Shown: one piece after another, positions 43,624 to 53,370 of the stretch
How the letters are laid out: each line of letters begins with the position of its first letter
How positions within the stretch are numbered: position 1 is the stretch's first letter
NCBI RefSeq assembly: GCF_963675585.1
Contig: NZ_OY776413.1
Location: forward strand, 186,001-250,000
From: an uncultured Draconibacterium sp.
GTDB taxonomy: Bacteria > Bacteroidota > Bacteroidia > Bacteroidales > Prolixibacteraceae
Length of the DNA stretch: 64,000 nt
Direction: 5' to 3'
The notes under the pieces: model-generated
Seen by the model: only the letters and a program-made list of their open reading frames with translations
Told to the model about the DNA's origin: nothing
Database searches by the model: none
Translations under genes and position numbers: made by a program

Positions 43624-46600
43624 ATGAAACAAAAACTATCAAGAAGAAAATTCACCTGGAATTTTTCTGGATTTAAACTCATGCTGTCGCTTGCGCTCAG
43701 TATGCTGTTGATGCTGTCGAATACCTTGTACGCGGAGTCCGAATCAGGATCGGTACAACAAAAGAAGACAGTTACAGGAGCAGTTATTTCAACTGCCGAC
43801 AATTTACCCATTATTGGAGCTTCGGTTATTATAGAAGGTACAACAACCGGAACTGTTACCAATATTGATGGTAAATTTACACTTGAAGCGGACCCTACTG
43901 ATGTTTTGGTAATTTCATTTATCGGTTACAAATCTCAACAAATTACTGTAGGAGATCAAACAACATTTACAATTAACCTTGAAGAAGACATTACTGACCT
44001 TGAAGAGGTTGTAGTAGTTGGTTATGGTGTTCAGAAGAAAAAACTTGTTACCGGTGCTACCGTTCAGGTTTCAGGAGAGAATCTTCAAAAGATGAGCGCA
44101 GTTAGCCCACTTGGAGCTTTACAAAGTCAAACTCCCGGTGTTAACATTACTCAAAGCTCAGGTCAACCCGGTGAAGGTTATAAAGTAACCATTCGTGGTT
44201 TAGGAACTGTTGGTAATTCAGATCCTTTATACGTAATTGACGGAGTAGCAGGTGGAAACATCAACTCGTTAAACCCTGCTGATATCGAATCGATTGATGT
44301 ATTAAAAGATGCTGCATCATCGGCAATTTATGGTGCACGTGCTGCAAACGGTGTTATTTTGGTAACAACAAAACGTGGTAAAGAAGGTAAAATTCAGGTA
44401 ACTTATGATGGTTACTACGGAATTCAGAATCCTTACAAAGTTCCACCAACACTTAATGCTTCAGAATACATGACCATTTTGAATGAGCTTAACTTCAACG
44501 AAGGTCTTGCTCCTTACGACTGGGCTACTATGATTCCTGGAATTTACCAGGATGTTCAGAATGGATGGCAGGGATCTAACTGGTTAAGTGAAATTGAAAA
44601 CACCAATGCTCCTACTCAAAACCATGCCATTAACTTGGTAGGTGGTAACGACATGTCTAAATTCTCGTTGGGAGTTTCATACACCAACCAGGAAGGTATT
44701 TACGGTACACCTGTTGAACCAAATTACGAACGTTATACTGTGCGTCTGAATTCAGACCATGTTATTCTGAAAAAAGACGGAAGAGACGTTATTAAATTTG
44801 GTGAAAACGTGAACTACAGTTACAACGAAAAAATAGGTATTGGTATCGGTAACATCTATTGGAACGATATTCACAACATGCTTTCTGCCAGCCCATTAAT
44901 TCCGACGTACAATGCTAACGGCGAATATTTCAACAAAACAGACATGGATGAATCAGGTTTGGTTAACCTAAGTCCGAACATGGCTAACCCGGTTGCTTTA
45001 ATGGATTACAACAGGGGACAAAACATTTCGAAGAACCACAACCTGAACATGAATGCTTTCCTTGAAATTCAGCCCATTCAGAACCTGACTATAAGAAGTA
45101 GTTTTGGTTATAAAATGAGCGCCAGTTCGTACCGCAGTTATACTCCGGAATATGAACTATCAAACAGTGCCATTAACACCATCGACAAAGTAAGTCAGTC
45201 GATGTCTGTTGGTTACAGCTGGACATGGGAAAATACAATTGCTTACTCTTACAAAATAGACCAGCACTCTATTGATGCGCTTGTTGGACAATCGCTTGAG
45301 AAATGGGGAATGGGAGAAAGTTTAAATGCAAACAACGGCGGTTCGTTGTTTAGCGATTTCGAACATGCGTGGTTAGACAACACACCTACCTACACATCGG
45401 GTATTACTGGTTGGGGTGGCAGCCCATGGGGAGAAGGTGGTCTTGCATCATTCTTTGGCCGTGTTAATTACAACTACAAAGAAACTTATCTTTTGTCGTT
45501 GGTTATGCGTGCTGACGGTTCTTCGAACTTTGCATCAGGAAACCGCTGGGGATATTTCCCATCAGTGTCGGCAGGTTGGGTAATTACCAACGAATCGTTC
45601 ATGGAAAACAACGATTCATTCCTTGATTTCTTGAAATTACGTGCCAGCTGGGGACAAAACGGTAACGCATCAATTGCAAACTTCCAGTATTTGGCAACAG
45701 TAGCTTTCGACAGCTCAAATGCTTATTCTTTCGGAAACTCAAAAACGTCTCAGTCGGTTGGTGGATATGCTGATATTCTTCCAAACAAAGACATTACCTG
45801 GGAAACTTCTGAACAGTTAAACATTGGTGTTGATGCACGTTTTATCGACTCAAAATTAGGACTTGCTTTCGACTGGTACCAAAAATCAACCATCGACTGG
45901 TTGGTTGTTGCTCCAACTTTGGCTTCGTACGGAACAGGCGCCCCATATATTAACGGTGGTGATGTTGAAAACAAAGGTTTCGAATTGGCTTTAAACTGGA
46001 ACGACAACATTGGCGATTTAACTTACGGTGTTAATTTAAACCTTTCGCACAACAAAAACGAGGTAACAAAAATTGCCAACGGCGAAGGAATTATCCATGG
46101 TGGATCGAACGTACTAAGCCAGGGTACTACCGAAATGTACCGTGCTGAAGTTGGTAAACCAATTGGTTATTTCTGGGGTTATAAAACAGCCGGAGTTTTC
46201 CAAAATGCGGAAGACATTGCAGCTCACAGAGCAGCAGGTGGTGGTTTCCTTCAAACTGATCCACAACCCGGTGATCTTATTTTTGTAGACACAAACGGCG
46301 ACGGCGCAATTACCATCGACGACAAAGTTGAGATTGGTAATCCTCACCCTGATTTTACAATGGGTTTCAGCTTTAACCTTGGCTACAAAGGATTTGATTT
46401 AGCAGTTACAACAAATGGTGCTTTCGGTCATCAAATTGCAAAATCGTACCGCTCGTTTGCTGATACAAAAGAACAAAACTACACCACTGATATTTTTGGC
46501 CGCTGGCATGGTGAAGGTACTTCAAACAGATTACCTCGTTTGAGTAGCGGAAGTAATGCAAACTGGCAGGAAATTTCGGACATCTACATTGAAGACGCAG

Positions 46601-46839
46601 ATTTTGTAAAAATCCAGAACGTTACTTTGGGATACGATTTCAAAAAATTATTTGAAAACATTCCATTTGGTCAGGCAAGACTTTATGTAACAGCTCAAAA
46701 CCTGTACACATTTACAAATTATTCAGGTCAGGATCCTGAAATTGGATATGGATACGGTCAGAGTTGGGTTAGCGGTATCGACTTAGGTTTCTACCCAAGC
46801 CCAAGAACTTATCTGGTAGGTGTTAATCTTAAATTTTAA
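43624..46839 (+). CDS. SusC/RagA TonB-dependent transporter 2
   Basis: A 1071-residue transporter with a long basic signal peptide (KQKLSRRKFTWNF then a hydrophobic stretch to LYAES), CarboxypepD_reg-like domain (TVTGAVISTADNLPIIGASV), TonB box and plug (LEEVVVVGYGVQKKKLVTGATV, IRGLGTVGNSDPLYVIDGVAGG) and barrel ending VGVNLKF. No STN domain. It heads an operon with the SusD gene 12 bases downstream. Sequence differs clearly from SusC 1, so it probably handles a different glycan. Confidence 0.97.
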   Translation: MKQKLSRRKFTWNFSGFKLMLSLALSMLLMLSNTLYAESESGSVQQKKTVTGAVISTADNLPIIGASVIIEGTTTGTVTNIDGKFTLEADPTDVLVISFIGYKSQQITVGDQTTFTINLEEDITDLEEVVVVGYGVQKKKLVTGATVQVSGENLQKMSAVSPLGALQSQTPGVNITQSSGQPGEGYKVTIRGLGTVGNSDPLYVIDGVAGGNINSLNPADIESIDVLKDAASSAIYGARAANGVILVTTKRGKEGKIQVTYDGYYGIQNPYKVPPTLNASEYMTILNELNFNEGLAPYDWATMIPGIYQDVQNGWQGSNWLSEIENTNAPTQNHAINLVGGNDMSKFSLGVSYTNQEGIYGTPVEPNYERYTVRLNSDHVILKKDGRDVIKFGENVNYSYNEKIGIGIGNIYWNDIHNMLSASPLIPTYNANGEYFNKTDMDESGLVNLSPNMANPVALMDYNRGQNISKNHNLNMNAFLEIQPIQNLTIRSSFGYKMSASSYRSYTPEYELSNSAINTIDKVSQSMSVGYSWTWENTIAYSYKIDQHSIDALVGQSLEKWGMGESLNANNGGSLFSDFEHAWLDNTPTYTSGITGWGGSPWGEGGLASFFGRVNYNYKETYLLSLVMRADGSSNFASGNRWGYFPSVSAGWVITNESFMENNDSFLDFLKLRASWGQNGNASIANFQYLATVAFDSSNAYSFGNSKTSQSVGGYADILPNKDITWETSEQLNIGVDARFIDSKLGLAFDWYQKSTIDWLVVAPTLASYGTGAPYINGGDVENKGFELALNWNDNIGDLTYGVNLNLSHNKNEVTKIANGEGIIHGGSNVLSQGTTEMYRAEVGKPIGYFWGYKTAGVFQNAEDIAAHRAAGGGFLQTDPQPGDLIFVDTNGDGAITIDDKVEIGNPHPDFTMGFSFNLGYKGFDLAVTTNGAFGHQIAKSYRSFADTKEQNYTTDIFGRWHGEGTSNRLPRLSSGSNANWQEISDIYIEDADFVKIQNVTLGYDFKKLFENIPFGQARLYVTAQNLYTFTNYSGQDPEIGYGYGQSWVSGIDLGFYPSPRTYLVGVNLKF

Positions 46840-46851
46840 TGAAAGTTTGAT

Positions 46852-48579
46852 ATGAAGAATATATTATTTATACTAGTATTTGCAGTTTCGCTTTTACTAA
46901 TGAGTTGTGAAGATTTCCTCGACACAACCAACTATACAAAAAAGGATACTTCGAATTATCCGGAGACTGTTACCGATGCAGAGCAAATGATTACAGGTAT
47001 TTATTCAAACCTGAGCTATGCTTCTGCGGCTCCTCATACATCCTATTTTTACGCTGCCGAACTTGCATCAGACGATCGTTTTGGTGGTGGTGGTGAAAAC
47101 GACAAACTAATGCAAAGTTTAGATTTGTTGATGAACAACGGATCAAACATGGTTGAAGAATTCTGGAAAGTTCGTTACACAGGTATTTTCCGTGCAAACA
47201 TGGCATTAGAAACACTTGATAACTGCGAAGGTTACGAAAGTGAGGACCAAAGAAACCAAATGAAAGGTGAAGCCTATTTTATGCGTGCATTTTTCTACCA
47301 CGAAATGGCTTCGTTTTATGGTGAAGTTCCACTTATTGTAACTACTGAAGCAGTAAATTTACCAAAAGCACCTGCCGAAGAAATTTATGCGCAAATAGCA
47401 AGCGACTTAAAAAATGCAATTGAAATTATGCCTTCAAAAATATATTCAAGCATTTCTGCCGGTCACGCTACAAAATGGTCTGCCGAAGCTTTAATGGCTC
47501 GTGTATTCCTTTTCTACACCGGATTCTATGGTAAAGATGCTCTTCCTCTTGTTGGCGAAGACGGAACCATTTCCGGTTCGGTTAGCAAATCAGAAGTTGT
47601 ATCGTGGTTAGAAGATTGTATCAGTAACAGTGGTCACGAATTGGTTGGCGATTTCCGTAACCTATGGTCTTACACTAACCGTTACACAGTTGAAGATTAC
47701 GACTTCACGAAAGGTCAGGGTTTGGAATGGGTTGAAAACGACAACGGAGTAAATCCTGAAACCATGTTTGCCATTAAATTCTCAAACTTCCCTGACTGGG
47801 GAACAACTATTGGTTACTCAAATCAGTACGCACTTCACTTTGGATTACGTGGTGGTCAGCCGCTTGAAAACACTTTCCCATTTGGTCAGGGTTGGGGAGC
47901 TGGTCCTGTAAGTCCTGTAATCTGGAACAAGTGGGTACAAGCTGAGCCTACCGATACAATTCGTAGAGAAGGTTCTATTATCAATCTTCCTGTTGAACTT
48001 CCCGGTTATGCAAAAGGCGGTTGGGCTGATTTTATTCAGGAAACCGATTACTGGCAAAAGAAATACTCTCCTGTTTCAGCAAAAGACGAAGACGGTGGTG
48101 TAGTTTCATCATACAGTGTATTAATGTACGGAACAGAAGATAACTTCCAGTTGGATAACACGCAGGACATTGTTCTTATTCGTTATGCCGATGTATTGTT
48201 GATGCATTCAGAATTAACCGAAACGGCTACCAACATGAACCTTGTTCGCGAACGTGCCGGATTGGAAGACAAACCATACTCTATGGAGAACATTCAAAAC
48301 GAGCGTCGTTGGGAGCTTGCTTTCGAGGGAGTTCGCTGGAACGACATCCGACGTTGGGGAATTGCTTCAACGGTATTGGAAAATCAGATAGGACAAAAAG
48401 TATATACAAAAGGAAACGATGATGTGAACAAAGGATTTGGCGGTGGTTATGCAGCCAGGTACAACGAAACAAAAGGTTTCTTTCCTATTCCTGAATCTCA
48501 AATATCTCTTTCTGATGGTGTACTGGAACAAAATGCAGGCTGGGGAACACCGGCAGCTGAATACACCGGATGGAAATAA
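46852..48579 (+). CDS. SusD/RagB lipoprotein, rightward operon
   Basis: A 575-residue surface lipoprotein (lipobox LLMSC, Cys19) with SusD signatures: EDFLDTTNYTKKDTSNYP, GEAYFMRAFFYHEMASFYGEVPL, IVLIRYADVLLMHSE and NERRWELAFEGVRWNDIRRWG. It starts 12 bases after SusC 2 and is its glycan-binding partner. It is not closely similar to the two SusD proteins of the leftward operon. Confidence 0.95.
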   Translation: MKNILFILVFAVSLLLMSCEDFLDTTNYTKKDTSNYPETVTDAEQMITGIYSNLSYASAAPHTSYFYAAELASDDRFGGGGENDKLMQSLDLLMNNGSNMVEEFWKVRYTGIFRANMALETLDNCEGYESEDQRNQMKGEAYFMRAFFYHEMASFYGEVPLIVTTEAVNLPKAPAEEIYAQIASDLKNAIEIMPSKIYSSISAGHATKWSAEALMARVFLFYTGFYGKDALPLVGEDGTISGSVSKSEVVSWLEDCISNSGHELVGDFRNLWSYTNRYTVEDYDFTKGQGLEWVENDNGVNPETMFAIKFSNFPDWGTTIGYSNQYALHFGLRGGQPLENTFPFGQGWGAGPVSPVIWNKWVQAEPTDTIRREGSIINLPVELPGYAKGGWADFIQETDYWQKKYSPVSAKDEDGGVVSSYSVLMYGTEDNFQLDNTQDIVLIRYADVLLMHSELTETATNMNLVRERAGLEDKPYSMENIQNERRWELAFEGVRWNDIRRWGIASTVLENQIGQKVYTKGNDDVNKGFGGGYAARYNETKGFFPIPESQISLSDGVLEQNAGWGTPAAEYTGWK

Positions 48580-48605
48580 TTGTTTAAATTTATAAATGAA
48601 TTGAG

Positions 48606-49439
48606 ATGAAAAAATCGATTATATATTCTTTAATTATATTGATGGCAGCATTTTATGCCTGCGATCCAATTGAAAACAGGGACAGCAACGACCTTCCGAT
48701 TGGTGCCGATGAGCTGGAAGTATCAGCAACTCCTGTTGTAGTGAACGGTGTAAATTCAAACAAAGTAGTCCTTAAGAACATGAGTCCTGTAAACTCTGAA
48801 TGGAACTACGGAATTGGTATTACACGTAAATCAGTTGATACTGTTCTTATGGTAGTAACTGGTCCAAGTACAATTTCTTTTACAGGTTTAAATCCTGACG
48901 GTTCATACGTTACCAAAGATATCTCGGTAACTGTTGACGAACTCACATTTCCGGTGCCACCACAGTGGGGCTTGCTTTGTGGAAGCGGATCAAAAACCTG
49001 GGTATGGGATGAAACTGCCAGTTCTGTTTGGGGTAACGGTGGTTATTTGGGATGTACTGCTCCTTGTTGGTGGACCAACGATAAAGCATCGATGGACTCA
49101 AACGATCCTGATTTTGGTTCAAACGGTTCTCTAACTTTCTCTATTAGCGGTGCTTCGTTGGTTAAATCGAACGAAAGCGGCAGCAACCAGGTAAGCGGAA
49201 GTTTCTCGTTTGATATGAGCAAAACTACTGACGATGGTAACGGTGGACTTTGGGCAGTTGGTAAACTGAACACTAAAAACGTTACAGTATTGGCTGGTAA
49301 AGCACCAAATAACGGCGATGCTCCTATTTATGAATACGACATTCTACAACTGGATGAAGATAAACTTTATTTAGGTTGGCCTGAGCCAGGACAAGGTGCA
49401 TGGGGAACTGCATGGTTCTGGATGTACAGAGCACAATAA
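48606..49439 (+). CDS. Surface lipoprotein, SusE/SGBP-like position
   Basis: A 277-residue lipoprotein (AAFYAC, Cys19). The N-terminal part is a short Ig/PKD-like beta domain (ELEVSATPVVVNGVNSNKVVLKN); the C-terminal part is rich in Trp, Gly and Asn (GSKTWVWDETASSVWGNGG, CTAPCWWTND, GTAWFWMYRAQ), typical of carbohydrate-binding faces. Third in the SusC-SusD operon, the usual place of a surface glycan-binding protein. No named family recognised. An attenuator-like hairpin follows the gene. Confidence 0.75.
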   Translation: MKKSIIYSLIILMAAFYACDPIENRDSNDLPIGADELEVSATPVVVNGVNSNKVVLKNMSPVNSEWNYGIGITRKSVDTVLMVVTGPSTISFTGLNPDGSYVTKDISVTVDELTFPVPPQWGLLCGSGSKTWVWDETASSVWGNGGYLGCTAPCWWTNDKASMDSNDPDFGSNGSLTFSISGASLVKSNESGSNQVSGSFSFDMSKTTDDGNGGLWAVGKLNTKNVTVLAGKAPNNGDAPIYEYDILQLDEDKLYLGWPEPGQGAWGTAWFWMYRAQ

Positions 49440-49460
49440 AAACATTGCTTAAATTATACG

Positions 49461-49490
49461 AAGGGGGACGAGGTTTTATTCGTCCTCCTT
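49461..49490 (+). terminator. Attenuator-like terminator after SusCD-lipoprotein
   Basis: AAGGGGGACGA pairs with TCGTCCTCCTT (one GU) around an 8-base loop, followed by TTTTTTAT. Genes from 49524 on lie beyond it. Confidence 0.8.
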
Positions 49491-49523
49491 TTTTTATATT
49501 TATCAAATCTTAATGTATTTTCA

Positions 49524-50150
49524 ATGCGCAAACCATTTAATTCAAGACGAATGCTGAAAGTTTCTTACCTGATTGTTTTATCCCTTGTTTTATTTGGCTG
49601 TGGTTCTGAAACGAATTTCCAAATTGAAGGTAAAGTTCCTGACAGTTCATATGATGGCGAATGGATTTACCTGGTTCCGCTTGTAAATGCACCGGTTGAA
49701 AGAGTTGACTCCACCATTATAAAAAACGGAGCTTTTACATTTGAAGGTTATGTTGAACTTCCTGAAGTGTACATTATTCGCACACGTCCCTTATTTCGTT
49801 TATCCTTGCAGGAATTGCTTGTGATAAAAGAACCCGGGTTGATTCACACCTACATGGCGAAAAACAGCATAACCGGTGGTACTGCCTTAAACGACTCGCT
49901 GCATCACTGGAAACAAGAGAAACAAGTTTTCGACGAAAAGCTTAGGCTTATCCAACAAAGTTTGCAGAATTCGAATGAAGCCGACTCCTTAATACTCAAC
50001 CAACAGCTGGATACTTTGAACATCAGCAAAATCAATTTTCATTACAATTTTGCCTTAAACAATAAAAACAATGTGGTTGGCCAATTGGTACTCAGAATGA
50101 TGAGCAGCTCATTTACGGACGAGCAAAAAAGCCATTTTGCTACTGAATAA
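49524..50150 (+). CDS. Orphan DUF4369-like lipoprotein
   Basis: A 208-residue lipoprotein (LVLFGC, about Cys26). NFQIEGKVPDSSYDGEWIYLVP followed by DSTIIKNGAFTFEGYVELPEVYII is the DUF4369 beta-sandwich, and a helical tail with regularly spaced Gln/Leu follows. DUF4369 is normally the N-terminal domain of exported AhpC/TSA thioredoxins; here the thioredoxin part and its CxxC are missing. It opens the unit containing the DUF6057 modules. Confidence 0.75.
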   Translation: MRKPFNSRRMLKVSYLIVLSLVLFGCGSETNFQIEGKVPDSSYDGEWIYLVPLVNAPVERVDSTIIKNGAFTFEGYVELPEVYIIRTRPLFRLSLQELLVIKEPGLIHTYMAKNSITGGTALNDSLHHWKQEKQVFDEKLRLIQQSLQNSNEADSLILNQQLDTLNISKINFHYNFALNNKNNVVGQLVLRMMSSSFTDEQKSHFATE

Positions 50151-50171
50151 ATTCTATCTTTAGTACTAATA

Positions 50172-51899
50172 ATGAACAGACCTGAAAAAACAAAAAAACT
50201 AATTATTGCTGTTGCACTTACAACAGTAACATTTTTGTTTTTTAATTTTTTCTATGCCTACCATCTGTTTTTTAAAGAGCAAACTCAGCTCTTTTTATTC
50301 AGTTCCACTTACCTGTTTTCTTATTTCGATAAACCTGCCTGGCTGGCCGCTTTATCAGGCGACTTTCTGACACAGTTTTTTTACCTGCGTGGTGGCGGCC
50401 CTGCGGTTTTAGCTGCGCTTTTTGTAACCGAATGGTTTCTCGCTTATTCTGTCATTAAAAAAATCAGTAAATCAAAATTCGCTGCAGTCTGGGCATTGTT
50501 CCCGGTTGCTGCCGATTTTGTTTCACATCTAAGTTTGGCACACAATGCCAGAATTTCTGTTGGATTTATCCTCACTTTGTTACTCTTCTTAGTCTACGGT
50601 AAAATAAAAAACAGAAGTTTATCATTTGCATTTCTTGTGGCCTTGTCCGGGTATTGGTTTTTAGGATCGTCCGTGGTTGTTTTTCCTTTTCTTGTTCTTT
50701 TAAGTGATAAGGATTTAAAACGTATTTTTCTGCACCTGCCACTACTCCCGCTTGTTTTTGTACTTCCATTTATTTTACGCGCAAAATACCTGTTGCCAAT
50801 CAACGAAACTTTATTATTTCCGGCTATACTTCTGAAAAGTTTGCTACCATTTTCTGCCCTAATTTTAGCAGCATTTGCGGCGGTAATATTTCAGAAAAAT
50901 AAACATTTTTTTCCTGTTCTAACCGAAACCTCGATTGCAACGATTCTCCTCCTGTTAATTATAGTGTTTGGAATAAACAGCAATGCCGGTTTTAAACGCG
51001 AAAAAATATTTGCACTCGACACTGAAACGTATTTTGGAAAGATTGACAAAGTAATTGAACTGGCAGAAAAATCAAAAATGGAGAGCCGGTTTGTAGCGTA
51101 CTACACCAACATGGCTTTGGCAAAAAAGGGCGAACTACCAAATCGTTTACTCGGGTTTTACCAACCTGCTGTGCAAGGATTGATTTTACCGGTTTCGCAA
51201 AACGAAAACTGGCAAACCATTTTGTTTAGCAACGAACTATTTTACTTACTGGGCGACATGAACCTTGCGCAACATTCTGCCATGCTCGGAAATACATTTT
51301 CGCCCTACCAGCGAAGCTCGAGGATGATGAAGCGGCTTGCTGAAATAAATATGGTAAACGGTGATTATCCCGGTGCCGAAAAATTTCTGCGCATTCTGGA
51401 CCACACTCTCTTTCATAAAAAATGGGCACAACAAAAATTTAGCGAAAACAATGCCAATTGCAACAGCAGCTGGCTGCTTGAAAAAAGAGCTCAGGTAGCA
51501 CATTCCGACACAATTCGGAACTCGTATGATTACATTCAATCCATTGAATTTCTGGTACGGCAAAATCCTGATAACCTGATCGCACTCGATTATTTGCTTT
51601 CCTTTTATTTATTGAATAAAGACCTTGTTTCGTTTAAAACAGCCTACGACATGTATGCAAAATTGTTAAAACGGCCGGTTCCGAAATTGTATGGAGAAGC
51701 TTTGTTAATCAAACTGTTTCAGGATAAAGTGTCGCAGGAAGAGGTGCTGACATATCGAATAGATTCTGAACAAATGAGAAAATTTGCTGAATACACCAAT
51801 AATTTTGAAAAAGCACGCGGAAATATAGAACAACTAAAAACCGGGTTTGAATTCACGTATTGGTTTTATTACCATTTCGCTACATTCAAGGAGGACTAA
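50172..51899 (+). CDS. DUF6057 membrane/TPR-like protein, copy 1
   Basis: A 575-residue protein: about nine membrane helices in the first 280 residues, then a soluble helical repeat region resembling TPRs (VIELAEKSKMESRFVAYYTNMALAKKG; MMKRLAEINMVNGDYPGAEKFL). Conserved with the two paralogues at 53371 and 56632: HLxxxEQxQLFL after the first helix, the RLAExNxxNGDYxxAxKxL repeat, and the C-terminal TYWFYxHF. Function is not described; the helical tail suggests a partner-binding scaffold. It ends 1 base before its paired heme/propeller lipoprotein. Confidence 0.8.
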   Translation: MNRPEKTKKLIIAVALTTVTFLFFNFFYAYHLFFKEQTQLFLFSSTYLFSYFDKPAWLAALSGDFLTQFFYLRGGGPAVLAALFVTEWFLAYSVIKKISKSKFAAVWALFPVAADFVSHLSLAHNARISVGFILTLLLFLVYGKIKNRSLSFAFLVALSGYWFLGSSVVVFPFLVLLSDKDLKRIFLHLPLLPLVFVLPFILRAKYLLPINETLLFPAILLKSLLPFSALILAAFAAVIFQKNKHFFPVLTETSIATILLLLIIVFGINSNAGFKREKIFALDTETYFGKIDKVIELAEKSKMESRFVAYYTNMALAKKGELPNRLLGFYQPAVQGLILPVSQNENWQTILFSNELFYLLGDMNLAQHSAMLGNTFSPYQRSSRMMKRLAEINMVNGDYPGAEKFLRILDHTLFHKKWAQQKFSENNANCNSSWLLEKRAQVAHSDTIRNSYDYIQSIEFLVRQNPDNLIALDYLLSFYLLNKDLVSFKTAYDMYAKLLKRPVPKLYGEALLIKLFQDKVSQEEVLTYRIDSEQMRKFAEYTNNFEKARGNIEQLKTGFEFTYWFYYHFATFKED

Positions 51900-51900
51900 A

Positions 51901-53349
51901 ATGAATAGAATAATTACATATTTGATATTTTTGATTGTGCTTAATTCGTGTGCAACACAGCCTCGCAATGAAGTTAACAGTTCTGATTTTCCGCCAATTT
52001 ACCCGGATTATATCGATGTTACGATTCCGGAAAACATTGCACCGCTAAACTTTATGTTGCGCGATTCATGCGATAAAATAGTTGCATCCATTCAGGGATT
52101 AAACCAAACAATAACTGTAAACGGAAAAAATAAAATTCAAATCCCAATAAAAAAATGGAAAGCATTGCTTGCCGAACAGGAGGAGCAAAAGCTGAAAGTT
52201 ACTGTTTCTGCATTTCAAAAAGGAGAATGGACAAAATACAAAACCTTCTTTTGGGATGTAAAAAAGAGCCAGGTTGATCCGTATTTGAGTTACCGGCTGA
52301 TTGAACCGGGTTACGAAGTATGGAATAAAATACAAATTGTGGAACGCCACATTGAAAGCTTTGATGAACGTGTTTTAGCGGATAACAATATTACTGAAGG
52401 CAGTTGTATGAATTGCCACATTTACGGCAATCAGGATGCCAACCTTTCGATGATGCACATCCGGGGCAAAAAAGGCGGAACCATGCTCAACCGAAATGGT
52501 AAACTACGTAAAATTAATACGCGAAACAACGAAATGATCGGGAATGCCACATACGGAAACATTCATCCTTCGGGGCGCTTTGCCGTTTTTTCAACCAACA
52601 TTGTTATTCCTGAATTTCATACCTACAAAAGCGAACGTTTGGAAGTGTACGACAAAGCTTCTGATTTAATTGTTCTCGATTTCGATCAGAATAAAATCAG
52701 TACCCAACCTTTTTTAAGCGATACAACTGCATTCGAAACATTTCCGGTTTTTTCGGCCGACGGAAATTACATTTATTACTGCTCGGCACCGTACATGCCA
52801 CTTCCCGATAGTATTCGCTCGCTAAAATACAGCATTCACCGGATTGCTTTTGATTCGGCAACAAATACTTTGGGAACAAAAATAGATACCGTTTGGGATG
52901 CCCAACAATACAACGCTTCGGTGTGCCATTTAAAAACCTCGCCCAATGGGAAATACCTTTTGTACACCGTCGCCGATTACGGAACTTTCCCGATTTGGCA
53001 TAGGGAAGCCGATTTGCAATTAATGAATTTATCCACCGGCGAAATTGATAAATTGGAACAGGTAAATGCGTTTTGCTCCGACTCGTACCACAGCTGGTCG
53101 TCGAACAGCAGCTGGTTTGTATTTGCCAGCAAACGCGACAATGGCATTTACGGCAAACCCTATTTCTCGTACATCGATAAAAACGGCACTGCCCACAAAC
53201 CTTTTGTACTTCCGCAACACGATCCGGAAATGTACGACCTTACTCTAAAATCGTTTAATATTCCGGAACTTTCGAGAGGACAAACTCCCTTCGATGCCAT
53301 GGATATTGAGAAGTTATACAGCGATATGGAATCTGAAAAAGTCAAGTAA
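51901..53349 (+). CDS. Lipoprotein with c-type heme motif and TolB-like propeller, copy 1
   Basis: A 482-residue lipoprotein (LNSC lipobox, Cys17; start at ATG 51901). Layout: a beta domain with NIAPLNFML; GSCMNCH, a CxxCH heme motif at residues 169-173, followed by MHIRGKKGGT; then a TolB/PD40-like propeller (GRFAVFSTN, FETFPVFSADGNYIYYCS, SPNGKYLLYTVADYGTFPIWHREADL, SYHSWSSNSSWFVFASKR). The same layout is repeated in the paralogues at 55162 and 58424. It would sit in the outer membrane or its periplasmic face carrying a covalent heme. Substrate unknown. Confidence 0.82.
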   Translation: MNRIITYLIFLIVLNSCATQPRNEVNSSDFPPIYPDYIDVTIPENIAPLNFMLRDSCDKIVASIQGLNQTITVNGKNKIQIPIKKWKALLAEQEEQKLKVTVSAFQKGEWTKYKTFFWDVKKSQVDPYLSYRLIEPGYEVWNKIQIVERHIESFDERVLADNNITEGSCMNCHIYGNQDANLSMMHIRGKKGGTMLNRNGKLRKINTRNNEMIGNATYGNIHPSGRFAVFSTNIVIPEFHTYKSERLEVYDKASDLIVLDFDQNKISTQPFLSDTTAFETFPVFSADGNYIYYCSAPYMPLPDSIRSLKYSIHRIAFDSATNTLGTKIDTVWDAQQYNASVCHLKTSPNGKYLLYTVADYGTFPIWHREADLQLMNLSTGEIDKLEQVNAFCSDSYHSWSSNSSWFVFASKRDNGIYGKPYFSYIDKNGTAHKPFVLPQHDPEMYDLTLKSFNIPELSRGQTPFDAMDIEKLYSDMESEKVK

Positions 53350-53370
53350 CCTGAAATTTCATAATGAACT

